Numbered from the stretch's first letter, positions 38,750 through 51,435 are shown. The stretch is 64,000 nucleotides of DNA from Saxidomus purpurata (GCA_022818135.1 JAFMSR010000014.1:36239837-36303836), one strand, 5' to 3'. A program made the numbers and translations. The notes: a model not told the origin generated them from the sequence alone.

Positions 38750-38909
38750 GTCGATCTACTTATCAAGAGCTTAGTCTTGGATCGTAACCAACGAAAATCA
38801 TTTTAAAAATGAACATACCATGATGGCATAGAGCAAAGCCAAAAACAGTGTCAAAATATACATGTTGATCTACCTGTCATCAGCTTAGTCTTGGGCCGTA
38901 ACCCATCCA
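38750..38909. repeat. Two ~46-bp copies with a 114-bp period
   Basis: Copies start at 38750 and 38864 and share GATCTAC, AGCTTAGTCTTGG and CGTAACC at matching spacing. Sequence between the shared blocks is more diverged. It is a decayed tandem duplication of unknown origin. Confidence 0.55.
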
Positions 38910-39559
38910 AATTGACTTTAGCCCGTATAGTGCATGTCTGTTAAGTTATTCGTAACTTTATTAGCAGGAGCATTAACAATTTTATGAAGCAATGATCATC
39001 TACGATTATCTAAGAGTCTGAAATGCACTTCAGTAGTTACAGACAAAAAACATTCAACCTTGTCTTACCGGAAGTCAGGAAAAAGCGGGAACAAATTGTG
39101 CGTGCAAAATTTAATGACGATGGCTTATCAAGAGTACCGTAACATCGCTTTTTATGTTCGAACTAGGATCATAAATGGAAAATCTATGAGCGTCAGCACA
39201 ATAATAAAGACAGCGTCGAAAAATAATGACCGAAGTAATCGTTGTAAATAAATAAAAATATTCATGTTTTAAAAAAAAATCCTTTGTAAAACCAACGACA
39301 TTGCATAATTTTACGTCACAGCCGTAACGCCCAACTCTTTAAACGACGTGGCAATTGTTATGCAACGTATCCCGGACTTAGCAGTTAAAAATAGAAAATA
39401 TCTAATAGGGTTATTGGCATAATAATGTGATCCAAAATGCCGCATTTGCTTCAGTCGTGTATCGGATCAAACGAGTGCGGAGCCCGCGACAAGAGCTAAT
39501 CTGCCTTCTGGATCACATTTCTATGATAATGACCCTTTTTGTATCACCTTTTCGGAGAA

Positions 39560-40340
39560 AAGGCAAAATAGGGATCGCTTTGTCCGTCTGTCTGTTCGTC
39601 CGTTTGTCACAAAAACTTAACATTTGCTATAACTTTGCCATTTCTTTAGATTTTTTCTTTAAACTTTCCACTTGTATTTCTTATGACTAGGTCAAGGTTA
39701 TATTTGACAGAGTTATGACTCTTTTTGTACATGGTTTTTGTCATAAATACTTAACGTTGGCGTTAACTAAGCCATTTCTTGAGATTTCTTCATCAATCTT
39801 TCAAATTGCATTGCTTATAACAAAAGGTCGTGATGCCGCCAAATTTTGTCGGTCAGGGTCATTTTTGACAGAGTTATGCCTCTTTTTGTACTCAGTATTT
39901 GGCTATAACTTAGCCATTTCTTAAGATTTCTTCATCAAACTTTCAAATTGTATTGTTTATGACAAAATGGTCATGATGCCGCCAAATTTTATAGGTCAAG
40001 GTCATATTTGACAGAGTTATGCCCCTTTTTGTACTAACCAAGCCATTTCTTAAGATTTCTTCATTAAACTTTCAAATCCTATTGCTTATGACAAAAGGGT
40101 CGTGATGCCGCCAAAATTTGTTGGTCAGGGTCATTTTTGACAGAGTTATGCCTCTTTTTGTACTTAGATTTTGGCTATAACTAAGCCATTTCTTAAGATT
40201 TCTTCATCAAACTTTCAAATTGTATTGCTTATGACAAAATAGTCATGATGCCGCCAAATTTTATAGGTCAAGGTCATATTTGACAGAGTTATGCACCTTT
40301 TTTTCTTAGATTTTGTCATAAAAGTTTTGGTTATTCTGAC
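39560..40340. repeat. ~143-bp tandem repeat, five copies
   Basis: A leader of GTCCGTCTGTCTGTTCGTCC is followed by units containing CCATTTCTTAAGATTTCTTC, AACTTTCAAATTG, TGATGCCGCCAAATTTT and GACAGAGTTATG. The last motif occurs at 39706, 39867, 40010, 40139 and 40282, spaced 161, 143, 129 and 143. Copies alternate between AGGTCAAGGTCATATTTGAC and TGGTCAGGGTCATTTTTGAC forms. The short open frames here follow the repeat. Related architecture is seen at 48.2-49.4 kb. Confidence 0.85.
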
Positions 40341-40479
40341 AAAGTGTAAGAGGGCGACACAAGTGTTCTTCTGAACACCCATCTAAAATTATTTACCCCT
40401 GGGTACTTGATCACACTTATACTCTTACTTTAGAAAGAATAAAATTTATAATGGTTGTTGAATAAAATACAGTCAGGAG

Positions 40480-40625
40480 TTAGAATGCTGAGTGAGCACC
40501 AAAAGTGCCAAAAGTGATATCTTCACGAGTGGCACAGCCACGAGTGAAAATAACCACTTTTGGAGTTCACGAGTGAAATTATTGTGATATATCAAGATCC
40601 GTAATGACGGATTTGTCGGCGAGTT
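40480..40625. repeat. Dispersed repeat with CACGAGTG motifs
   Basis: CACGAGTG occurs three times (in TTCACGAGTGG, CCACGAGTGAAAA and TTCACGAGTGAAA), beside AAAAGTGCCAAAAGTG and CCACTTTTGG, which are partly complementary. I recall similar sequence from other protostome genomes as a short dispersed repeat, but that is memory, not a search. Confidence 0.45.
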
Positions 40626-43600
40626 TTGAGCGGAAATACATATGAATCAATGTTAGGTATTATAATAAATATAGAACTAGATAGGAGTTGTACATGATCC
40701 CACAGTAATGATTCTTAAGGTTGTTTCCGGACCGTTTCTATCGCTTCTGGATTATTACACTATTTTCAGAACCCCCTCGCTTAGTTTCAACAGTGTTGTG
40801 GACCTTACTTACAGCTATGTCTAGATGGGGCTTCCAAGCAAATTGTCTGTCAAATGTTACGCCTAAATTTGACTTATAGTCTCTTCCATTTCAGTCAGAG
40901 GAATGCGGCTAGTTAGCACTGACCTCTGATCCTCTGTGGAACAGACAAGACTCGATTTAAATGTACTTTGTGCCTCTGATCCCTTTCGTTGTAGCTTCAC
41001 ACTCAACAAACAGACGGACAGAAGGAACATGAGGGACGGACAACACTAAAGTCAAAACTTTAAACGATATCTCGCCTGAAACAAATGAATTGATTTTCCT
41101 ATATTTTTGTATCTGAAAACATTGGGCAGGAAACTTTTGGGTTTGTATTAGAAGAGATATCGTTTGAAGAAATTGTTCTTTTTTCACATTGATAATAAAT
41201 ATACATGTAACATTTTATTATTCATTTTATTAACGCAAAGGGATTCAAATCAATACGTTTCATAAAATATATTTAGCTCACTCGAGCTCAAAGTGCTTAA
41301 ATGTGAATTATTGTTATTGGTGTCTGTCATTTGACTGTTATCTATCTCCCAACACAATCTCCCATCAAGCATAATATATATATCCAGCATCCTTTCAGTG
41401 GACGATCATTTTTATTAAGACCATTTCTTCATAGAACCTAGTGGTGGTTTTAATAGCGGTATTCCACTGTAACTGGTGCTCTTTGCTTATTTGTTCGTAC
41501 TATGCTGATTCAAGAAATATGCCGGATACTTCCGCAATAACTAAGACGGATGAATTGAAGCATGACACCTACAGGAAAGAAAGAACTGAACAATTTTTGT
41601 GCGTTTGGTTTAGGTCGCTTCCATCTATAACCAGGGTATAACTGTGCCTTCGTCATGCTCCCAAAGTGAGAGGGAGTATAAATTCGTATAAACAGGCATT
41701 AATTTAAAATGAACAAACAACTAAAGTAGAACTAGCACACCCTTCCACAAAACTACAATGCCGAGATGCATTGTTCAGGAAAATTGTGAACGGCCAATTT
41801 GTTTTCTAAAAGGTTTAGTAACAAGACCAAAATACCTGATTAACTTTTGACAAATCGCTGAAATTCATACCCCTTTTATAGTTAGGAAAATTACGGGTTT
41901 TATCCTGGTTGTTGTTGATGTTTATTCTTATTTATAATTAGACTGTCATTAGCCGGCCTCTTCTAGGCTCTAGATCAGGGGTGAAAGGGTGCACCTGCCT
42001 GTAACGTGGCAACCATGACGGATGACTTGCTAGAAAATGGAGGGCGGAAGTGGGTGGGGTAATAAACAATATTATAGAATTAAGAAAGCATTTAAACGCT
42101 TTATTAGTTTTATTTTGACAATTCATTTAAATAATTACACGTATCAAATGAACTACAATCTGAACACAATAAAATGTAAAAACCATCCCGAGTGCGTGTT
42201 GAAATGGTGATGGCACAGTCTCATACAATACAGATGGCTGTTAACAACTGGTTCTTCGTCTGCTGCAACCGATTGACGATTGTTTTTTTCTCTCAAAACC
42301 TGTATTTGAATTGTACAATGAATTCTCGTTAATTACATGTTAATGAACAATAAGTCGCACTAACCAACGTCATTATAATACTGAAACCGACGACGAAAAG
42401 ACTTCGTCGTTATTTTTGACGTTAGATAATGTAAAAGTTGTACTTTTCTACATTATTCAATGGTTATTTTTTGAAGTTTCTTTATGCTGTCAATGCTGCG
42501 AGAGAAAGCTGCACCGTTTTAGAAGGACATACCCTACAGCTAGCAGACGACTATTTCAACTTTTTTAATAAGCTGAATGTACATGTATGTAAAATCACGA
42601 ATAAATGCATTTTGGAAGAAGAAAATAATATAACGAAATTTGAGGTGTTTTTTGCTCACAATATGCCAGTATCGCTCTTTTATAATAAATCGCTAACCAT
42701 TCAAATAATTTAAAACAACTATATATATGAAGGTTTTACGGCACTTCAATTCATCTTATTTTGCTTCTTTCGTCTTATTTTGTTTCTTGTTCCGATTATT
42801 TCTGTAATTTTAGCTGATATTTTAAAGATTGTGGATATTTCTTTCAAATAACGTATAATTTTTGTGATTTAGAATAGCACCCAATCCTATGACGTGCCTC
42901 TTGAATCAAAACCATTGTAAAAAAAATATTACAGGCATATAATTAATTCTTTTTGCTGTGATAGTGTAAATGGAATATAATAAGATGATGCTTCAAGTAA
43001 TCTTGAAAAGTATCGGTCAGTAGTATTTAATTCTTAATTTCAAGGCACTATACAATACGATAGTTGGATGAAATTAAAGTTATATTTCAATTGGCTTTCT
43101 TTTTTAATGTAAAGTTTGAGAAAAATCTGATAAGAAATAACAATCACAGCATTAGGAGCACGTGCACATTTACACGTTCATACTTACTTGATAATAACTA
43201 CAACTACAATCAACTTAGCGTTCCATATTACCAATGTTTAAGTCAGCGATAAACAGAACAGAACTTAACAAAGCAAAGCAAATTCTTTTTTTATTCTGAG
43301 CTAAATGTGCAAGCTATAATGAGTATAAAAAGCATAGACAGATGTCATAATGAGCGCAAGAAAAAATGTTGGGAGAAAAACCCCGGCATTACACAAAACC
43401 CCGGTGGGAGATCCTTTTGTCATCCATTCTATTTCACAGACACTGATGACGTAAATTCTTTATACAGATATTGATATCGTGTTTATTAATTTACACGTGA
43501 TTTCAATTAGAAATATAATACCACTCAATAAACACCCATCTTACATGTATCAAAATGTGAATAATTAAAGCTAATTAGCTGTCTTATTTTACAGAGAAAA

Positions 43601-44740
43601 CATCGAGATATTGCACTAGCTTTTGGTTTCAGTCAACATGAAGTCCAGTCACGTCATTGATTCCATTCATTTCAACCCTTTGATATGCTGGCAAATTAAA
43701 TGCTTTAATTAATATGATTGTAAATAAGATAAACTGCTAAAACGATCCCGATGTTAAAAGCAGCCTCGTACGTTAAATGGTTTAAATGCATTTCTGATGC
43801 TAAATATTCCACGATCTGCAGACAATAAAAGAGTAATGAACGCTTTATTTGCACATCCCGATAAAGCGTCTATTGAAACGGGTTCTACAGTGGTAAATAA
43901 ACTTCCGCCCCGCGCGGATGGTACAACGGCGATCATGGTATAAAATGGCTCGCTCATAATATTGCATAATGACATTCTAGAGGCTTTACAAGGTTTTGAG
44001 TGCTCTCGAATCGGCGTTAATGTATCAGAAACAATGAAAACCATTCTCAAACAGGTTGACAAATGAACATCATAAAGTATTTATTTATTAACGCAAATCA
44101 CGTTCAATTATAGGACAATGGAATGATTATGGATGTTCAAGTGACAATTAATTTAATAATTAACTTAATTTCTCTAAAGTGTAATCAATATTTTAATCAA
44201 TATCACGGAATAGTAAGTATACACTGTATCTTTCATCTTCAAGTTATACATGTATCATCAAATATAAAAAAACAAGACTCTTAAAATAAAAGCTTTTAGA
44301 ATGGTTGACACTTGGAAATCAACATATACAATTTCTAGCATTACGCAAAATGCAATAGTTTTTTCTGTTACATCCTACATAAAGTGGATTTTTTCTATTA
44401 AGATACATGATACAGATGTCGAATGAGACGAGTTCTTGTTTCTGGTTAATAAATGTTCTTGTTTGTTACAAAATCTTGTTTCACTTCATCTAAAGCGTAC
44501 AGGGACCCTGTTTATGGAAAAAAGCATAGCACTTCCATACAGGAAATGAAGAAACCGGGACATTTTTAGCCCAAGACAAAGGCAGAGTACAAGATATTTG
44601 TCAAAGATTAGCACGATAAATATATAAAATATACCCCTTACATAAAACCGAAGCAATTTACGCATATGCCGAGTGCAAACCGCGGAATACGCCATCATTA
44701 GACAACGCGGTTGAAATATTCAAACTTTGGGTTACCGCGA
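40626..44740. other. Intergenic DNA, no gene recognised
   Basis: Short frames only. A small hairpin ACGACGAA / TTCGTCGT lies near 42391-42411. 43740-44070 is a more complex patch with an inverted repeat (listed separately). 43375-43415 has AAAACCCCGG twice. Nothing else can be supported. Confidence 0.35.
43740..44070. promoter_or_regulatory. Candidate conserved non-coding block with inverted ACGCTTTAT repeat
   Basis: ACGCTTTAT (43840-43848) and ATAAAGCGT (43861-43869) form a perfect 9-bp inverted repeat with a 12-nt spacer. The surrounding 300 bp is GC-richer than its neighbours and open on the minus strand for 102 codons (43754-44062), without any recognised domain. Either a regulatory element or an unidentified exon could account for this. 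Confidence 0.2.
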
Positions 44741-44882
44741 CCTTGTTAGCAACCAGTTACTTTCTTAGCAACCAGTCATTCCCATATGAACAATTGACTT
44801 CCTTAGCAACCATTGACTTACTAAGCAACAACTTATTGTCCTAGCAACTATTGACTTCTACTAGTAACAAGTGACTTCCTAA
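44741..44882. repeat. ~20-bp minisatellite, CTTAGCAACCATTGACTTC-like
   Basis: About seven imperfect units such as GTTAGCAACCAGTTACTTT, CTTAGCAACCATTGACTTA and CTAGCAACTATTGACTTCT, with one unit enlarged by CCATATGAACAA. It has no coding sense. Confidence 0.75.
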
Positions 44883-46504
44883 GGTAAGTGCGCTGGTACT
44901 TACGTGAACGCTATAGGTCCATCATGGCCTTCTTGTTTTAAAAGAAGTGTCTGGTATGGAATAATTTTCTATTTATGTAGAACTTCAAGGGGATACCGAT
45001 ATCATTGGGGCAAAATAATTTTGAAACGAGAACTGAAATCTTACAAGTTTGATAAGAGAACACAAATAATACAAATAAAAGTCTTAAAATATCTGGAGTT
45101 TGGACAAGAAGTGTGTGGTTTTACACCATAGAATCCAAACACCAGCATCTTTACAGATGCATGAAGAAATGTTCACTATCAAAAGGATATCCTCAAACAA
45201 CAAAGTTTTTGCCCTTTTATTAATGTCAACGCAACCGTCAAAGGGCAACAACTTCTGTGTCATAATGAAAGTCAACGTTATCTTAACACTTGCCCAAAAT
45301 TTGCCATCGAAACATTGTAGCCAATCTGGTAGATTTTGCTAAAATCTAAAGTTCATCCTACAGACAATCATAACTCGAATGTTTGTACAGCTGTTTTTCA
45401 AACTTGGTGTAGAATTATGAGAAGAAGACTAGCGAACAAAATATGACACACAGAGGAACGGGAAAACAGACATACAGACAGACACTGCATATTACCACAA
45501 TCCCTTAATCAATTTTCGGAAAGACAGATGGTTAAAATTTCATGATGCAACAAAATATTATTTTCGTTAAAATTGTATGTCTATTTCTAGATCATTAAAT
45601 TCGTTTGTATTCATGGTTTCGCACCGGTATGGAACGTAATCCCATCCGTACCTTTCCGACATCCACCTGAAATCATACACCTTCTATTTCCAACGACAAT
45701 TTAAATAATCATTAGGGAGCTAATAGAAATAAACCATTACATAATACCATTCTTATTTCACCCTGCTGTTTTAACTTCCACACGTGACGTTCATGCTATT
45801 AATTTCTTGATAGATGGGATGGCTAAATTGCAATTTTCGCGGGTTCATGTTACTTAACTAATCTGAGAAGCAGTGATTTGGGCTGAATTATTATAACTTT
45901 TGAATAATTATTAGCCTTTTAGTGAAATAAAATCAATTGCATAAGGAGAATGGGATGAAAATAGCCTAGGAAAACATCTCCTTCTCCTAACCACCTGTGT
46001 ATTTTGCATGAATGTTTCGTGAACTATTTAGCATCAAGCAATTCAGTTTATTTGACAGGCAAATTATTGCGACACGCCCTAAATAATTTGTTTTCAGCTA
46101 CCGAGGCCTTAAACACAGGTTTCATGAAAGGTTTATAGTTAGTTAGTTGTCCATTGAGCATACAAATAAGCCTAAACAAAAACAAGTCTCTTATAAAAGT
46201 CTATTTGATCGCTGGTACCCAACATGGAAACTGCATTATAGGGGCCATCAATGGAGTAATTCTAGTACAGTGTATTTATGAGAGGTCATAATTTCAGATA
46301 ATCATGCGTCTAATTGCTTGTCAGAAAGAAGAATACGAATTCAGTTTTGCGATATGGAGCTATTTTAGTAACAAATTAATTTGAAAATGAAAATACAGAG
46401 TTTTCAAGATAGAGCGCGCAAAAGGTGACAGAATCACCAAAACATGTGTTTATCACTCCTGTATAGAAGACAGTTTTTACAATAATTTCACACCTTCAAT
46501 TCAA
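44883..46504. other. Intergenic DNA, no gene recognised
   Basis: Open frames of 63-80 codons near 44900-45340 show no domain. 45590-46140 is more complex and may be regulatory DNA on appearance only. Confidence 0.35.
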
Positions 46505-47940
46505 ATATGTTGTGCCTGCTCTGCTTTTTATGCTTGCTCTGTTCCGCGTGCTCAGATCTGCTTGTTCTACTTGGTTCCATTTTTTCTGTTCTACATGTTC
46601 TAATTGCTCTGTTGCACTGATCTGCTTGTTCTACTTTTTCTGTTTCGTTTGCTCTGTTCTGTCTGCTCTGCTTTACTTGTTCTGTTTTGTTTGTTCTGCT
46701 CTGCTTGCTCCGGTCTGCTTTGTTCTACATATTCTACTCTGTTTGCTATGTTGTTCATGTTCTACTTGCTCTGATCTGCTTTTTCTGTTCTGTTTGCCAT
46801 GTTGTTCATGTTCTACTTGCTCTGTTCTGCCTGTTCTTCTTGTTATTCTTGCTTTGTTCTATTTGTTCTGCTCAGTGTGTTCACTTGCTCTGCTCTGTCC
46901 GTTTTGCTCTGCTTGCCATACTCTGAATGCTCTATTGTATTTGTTCCACTTGCTCTATTTTGTTTGCTCTGTTCTACGTTTTATGCTTGCTTTGCTGCCC
47001 CCTCTGCCCTTTTTTATTCTACTTGTTTATTTGTGCCCGTACTGCATGTTCGTTTTTATGTATGCTCTGCTCAGAGTGTTCTGCTAGCTTTGTTCTGTCT
47101 GCTCCGCTATGACTTTTCCTCTTGCTTTGTTCTGTCTGCTTTGCTCAGTTCGTTCAGATGCTCTGTTCTCATTGCTCTAATTGTTATGTTTGTTCTAGCT
47201 ACTTTGCTCTATTCTACTGGTATGCTTCTTTTTAGTCTGCTGTGTTCGTCCTTTTATCTATGCTCTACTTTGCTCTGCCCAGCATTCACTGTCTGCTCTG
47301 CTCTGTTTGGGCCTATCTTCTTTGTTATGCCTGTTCTGCTCTGTGAGTCTTCTCTACTCTGCTCTGTGTTGTTCTGTCATCGGATGATTTGCTTTGGTAT
47401 GCTCTATCTGCATGATATGCCTGTTTTGCTATGTTCTACAGCTATTGCTGCTTGAGTCTGTATATTCTGTTCTTTTTACTTAGTTTGTTTTACCTGGTCA
47501 GCGCTTCTTGATCTGATACTTTTGTTCTACCTGCTTTATTCTGCCTTCTCTGCTCTGTCTGATTTGCTTGGTCTACCCCGTTCGGCGTATTATGTGTCTG
47601 ACTTGTACCTACTCTGGTCTTCTGTGCTATCTCTGCTCTATCTCTTCCGTTTGACTTTGATTTGCCTTCTCTGCTCTGCTGTACCTTTTGGTTTCCAGTT
47701 TTCTGCTCAGTTGTGTTCTGTCACTTCTCTCGTGTTCTTGTATGTCTCCTAAGCCATGTCATATGCTCTGTCCGCATCGTTTCGCTTGCTCTGCTCGTTT
47801 TGTTCTATCTTGCTTTGCTTCCTTTGCTTTGCCTCCTCAACACTTCTCATGTGTTTACCCGTCCTGATTTGCCCCCTCTGCTCTGGGGTATTATATTCTG
47901 CTCTGTTGTGTTATGTTCTGGTTTTCTGATGTGTCATTTT
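46505..47940. repeat. 1.4-kb degenerate TCTGY (CTCTG/TTCTG) repeat array
   Basis: The + strand is built almost wholly from TTCTG, CTCTG, TTGCT and TTGTT words and is strikingly poor in A. The register drifts, so all three + frames stay open for long stretches (up to 218 codons at 46799-47455). They encode Leu, Cys, Phe, Ser and Val-rich strings that could be misread as membrane proteins. Pentamer composition matches the shorter, cleaner array at 11975-12181. No domain or start context supports a gene. Confidence 0.88.
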
Positions 47941-48188
47941 CTATTTAAAACATAGTGTTAGATAGCGAAGACAAAAAGGAAAAAAGAAAATATTCATTTA
48001 TGTACCAGCGTCAGAAAGAACCAGTACCAGAACCCTATCCTCCATTTGGGTGAATGATGATAAGTTTCTAGAAATGTGATTTGTATTCAATATATATTTC
48101 AAAACGGAGGATTACAGCCGATCATCATAATACCGGGGTAATAAGTAACGTGTAAGCATGTATACTCGAGAGAAGTGTTAGATCTTTA

Positions 48189-49406
48189 TACCCCCGAAAC
48201 GAAGTTTGGGGGGGGGGGCGGGTATATAGGAGTCACCCGGTGGTTGGTCGGTCAGTCGGTCGGTCGGGCGGGCGGTCGGTCGGACAGGCGGTCTGTTGCA
48301 TTTTCCTTGTCCGGAGCATAACTTGAAAACTACTAGTTGGAATTCAATACAACTTCATACAATGGTCAAGCACATTGAGAGGAAGTGCAGTGCACAAGAA
48401 CCATAACTCCATCTTGACTCATTACAGAGTTATTGCCCTTTGTTACTTTTCCTTGTCTTGAGCATAACTTGAAAACTACTGGTTGGAATTCAAAACAACT
48501 TCATACAATGATCAAGCACAATAAGAGGAAGTGCAGTGCACAAGAACCATAACTATATCTATAGTAATTACAGAGTTATTGCCCTTTGTTACATTTCCTT
48601 GTCCGGAGCATTACTTGAAAACTACTAGTTGGAATTCAATACAACTTCATACAATGGTCAATTCAGTGAAAGGAAGTGCAGTGCACAGGAACCAAAACTC
48701 TTTCTTGACTCATTACAGAGTTATTGCCCTTTGTTACTTTTCCTTGTCCGGAGCATAACTTGAAAACTACATGTTGGAATTCAATCCAACTTCATAAAAT
48801 GGTCTAGCACAATAAGAGGAAGTGCAGTGTACAAGAACCATAACTCTATCTTGAATATTTACAGAGTTATTGCCCTTTTTTACTTTTCCTTGTCCGGAGC
48901 ATAACTTGAAAACTACTGATTGGAATTCAATACAACTTCATACAATGGTCAAGTACATTGAGAGGAAGTGCAGTGCACAGGAACCATAAATCTTTCTTGA
49001 CTCATTACAGAATTATTTCCCTTGCCTGTTATTTTTCCTTGTCTTGAGCATTACTAGAAAACTACCGGTTGGAATTCAATACAACTTCATACAATGGTCT
49101 AGCACAATGAGAGGAAGTGCAGTGTACAAAAACCATAACTCGATCTTGAATATTTACAGAGTTATTGCCCATTTTTACTTTTCCTTGTCGCAGAGCATGA
49201 CTTGAAAACTACTGGTTGGAATGCAATACAACTTCATACAATGGTCCAGCACAATGGGAGGAAGTGCAGTGTACAAGAACCATAACTCTGTCTTGACGAA
49301 TAACAGAGTTATTTCCAAGAACAATATCTCTATTTTAGTTGTTTTTTTTGCAAGGTATTCTGTTACTATGAACTTCCTCAGTTTGTAAAGGTGTCTTTCG
49401 GGGGTA
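48189..49406. mobile_element. TIR element with seven ~146-bp internal repeats
   Basis: TACCCCCGAAA (48189-48199) and TTTCGGGGGTA (49396-49406) are perfect 11-bp terminal inverted repeats. TTA flanks both (48186-48188 and 49407-49409), consistent with a target-site duplication. Inside are a run of 11 G (48208-48218), a GGTC/GGGC-rich leader to 48290, then seven units. Their CTTGTCCGGAGCATAACTTG-like starts fall at 48306, 48452, 48598, 48743, 48889, 49038 and 49184. No transposase is encoded, so it would be a non-autonomous element moved in trans. Confidence 0.8.
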
Positions 49407-50162
49407 TTAAACACATTTAGTGATAGCTCTAGTTATCATTTCTTATGTTCTGATGAATGCTTTGTTTAATGCACGAACTGCATTGATTCTGTACGCATAA
49501 GGTGCACCTGTTTTGTAATAACGTACAAAACTTCCAAATCTATATCAAGCGTTCGTATGTTAACGCAGCTCCTTACATGTATAGGGAAGGGCTAAATGCG
49601 TGCAAAAACCAGAAGTTCTGACAACGTGGAAATAGAACTAACAGTCCTGTCCTCATAAAAAATGTTTTTTTCCATTAAGAATTTACTAGTACATGAACGT
49701 TAAAGTAAGATTAATACCCTTTTTAAAGGTTCTAAAAATCCAAGTCCTGTCAGAAGTACCAGAAGCTGACTCATCCTTTCCTATGTTTCACCTTTGATTT
49801 CTTGAAAGCAAGTGCAATATACAATATTTACATTGTTTGGTCATTTTCGTTCGTAAATAGGTTAAGTTGACGTCCTAGTTCATTTTACCCACGTTTTCTT
49901 TAATCAATAAGTTTACACCATGAGTCGTTAAGTGCTATGAAGAGGCCGTAAAATGTTGCCAAGTGCTTTGATTCGGTGATGTCTTTTTTGTCTTTTTGAG
50001 CCCTTTGGATCACAGAGCCAAATATTTGCTTGCTGCTGGAATAAAGCCATTAGCATAATGTCTACTTGCTCTTTTTAGCTTTTCAAATTCAAGAGTTTAC
50101 CGTCCTCGTGGTTATATTAGTTCTGCATTGTGTACCTTGTCAGTTGCCTTTTAAGTTAATTG
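49407..50162. other. Intergenic DNA, no gene recognised
   Basis: About 750 bp between two repeat elements. No open frame of note and no repeat were recognised. Confidence 0.4.
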
Positions 50163-51024
50163 TATGGAACGCCTTTACTGTCTTATTATGTTGTATTGTA
50201 TTATACGCAGTACATTTCCATGTATACGAGGTACATATTTCATTTGACATGGTACATGCACATTTAGATGGGGTAACTTTTTCGTGATATGCAGTGCCTT
50301 TTCTTTTATATATGGTGGTTATTTAATAATATGCAGTGCAAAAGTATGGATATACAGTAGAATAACCATTATATGTTGTACAAACGACGTTATATGCTGT
50401 ACAAACAGCATTATATGCAGTCATTTTTTCGATACATGAGGTGGTATTTTTCTTATATGCACTGGTTGTACCTTCATACGTTGTATGTTGATTAATAGGT
50501 GTGGTAGATGTTTAAATGTATGAAGTGCGTTCGTTTCATTGTATATGTGGTGAATTATTACTTATACTAAGATAATAAATCAATATGTGTGGTTATGGAA
50601 CGCCTTTGCTGTCTTATTATGTTGTATTGTATTATACGCAGTGCATTTTTATGTATACGAGGTACAAATTTCATTTGACATGGTACATGCATATTTAGAT
50701 GGGGTCACTTTTTTGTGGTATGCAGTGCTTTTTCTTTTATATGTGGTGGTTATTTAATAATATGCAGTGCAAAAGTGTGTGTATACAGTAGAATAACCAT
50801 TATATGTTGTACAAACAACATTATATGCAGTACAAACAACATTATATGTAGTCAGTTTTTCGATACATGGGGTGGTTTTTTTATTATTTGCAGTAGTTGT
50901 ACCTTTATACGTTGTATGTTGATTAATATATGTGGTAGATGTTTAAATGTATGAAGTGATTTCGTTTCAGTGTATAAGTGGTGAAATATTACTTATACTA
51001 AGATAATAAACCAATATGTGCGGT
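50163..51024 (+). repeat. Two tandem 431-bp units of the TATATGCAGT repeat family
   Basis: Units start with ATGGAACGCCTTTACTGTCT (50163) and its near copy at 50594. They are about 90% alike by eye. Each unit is itself made of loose 21-24 bp words such as TTATATGCAGTACAAACAACA. Open frames with IICS/NNII peptides follow the words and are not genes. This family continues in both orientations to 57290. Confidence 0.85.
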
Positions 51025-51420
51025 GCATATGTCAATATACATGGTGTCAACAACTTTGTATGCAGTAAATTCCTTTTAATTATGTTTGGTCCAAACAACT
51101 ATATAAGCTGTACATACGGTATTATATGCGGTGCTTTTCCCATTATGATGATGATACTTAAAGACAGTCTCTTAAAATACTCTCGGCGGAAATTAGCGAG
51201 TGAGCTAAGAAAAATTTGCCATGACACCGTACATTCAACATCGAATAGTGCTTGCATGTACCTTAAAGATTGTTTGTCTGCATGGTCACATAACCCATGG
51301 ATATTTCTAAAGTACTGCATATTTGAGATATGGACTTTAATGTAGTTTATACAAAACTTTAACCAGAATTTCTTAGTCGAAAAAAGGGGCCATACTTTGC
51401 ATTATCTGCAAGATAAAGTG
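51025..51420 (+). repeat. Distal segment of the same family
   Basis: Begins CGGTGCATATGTCAATATAC and includes CTCTCGGCGGAAATTA and GATTGTTTGTCTGCATGGTC. A second copy is at 54860-55155 in the same orientation. From about 51355 the AATTTCTTAGTCGAAAAA block also matches inverted sequence near 56620. The frames on both strands here are not gene-like. Confidence 0.75.
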
Positions 51421-51435
51421 AATCTAGCATGTTCA

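Noticed and set aside
46512..47455. Long Leu/Cys/Phe-rich open frames (191 and 218 codons) resembling membrane proteins
   Set aside because: They lie wholly in the degenerate TCTGY array, overlap in three frames and owe their length to the scarcity of A, hence of stop codons, on that strand.
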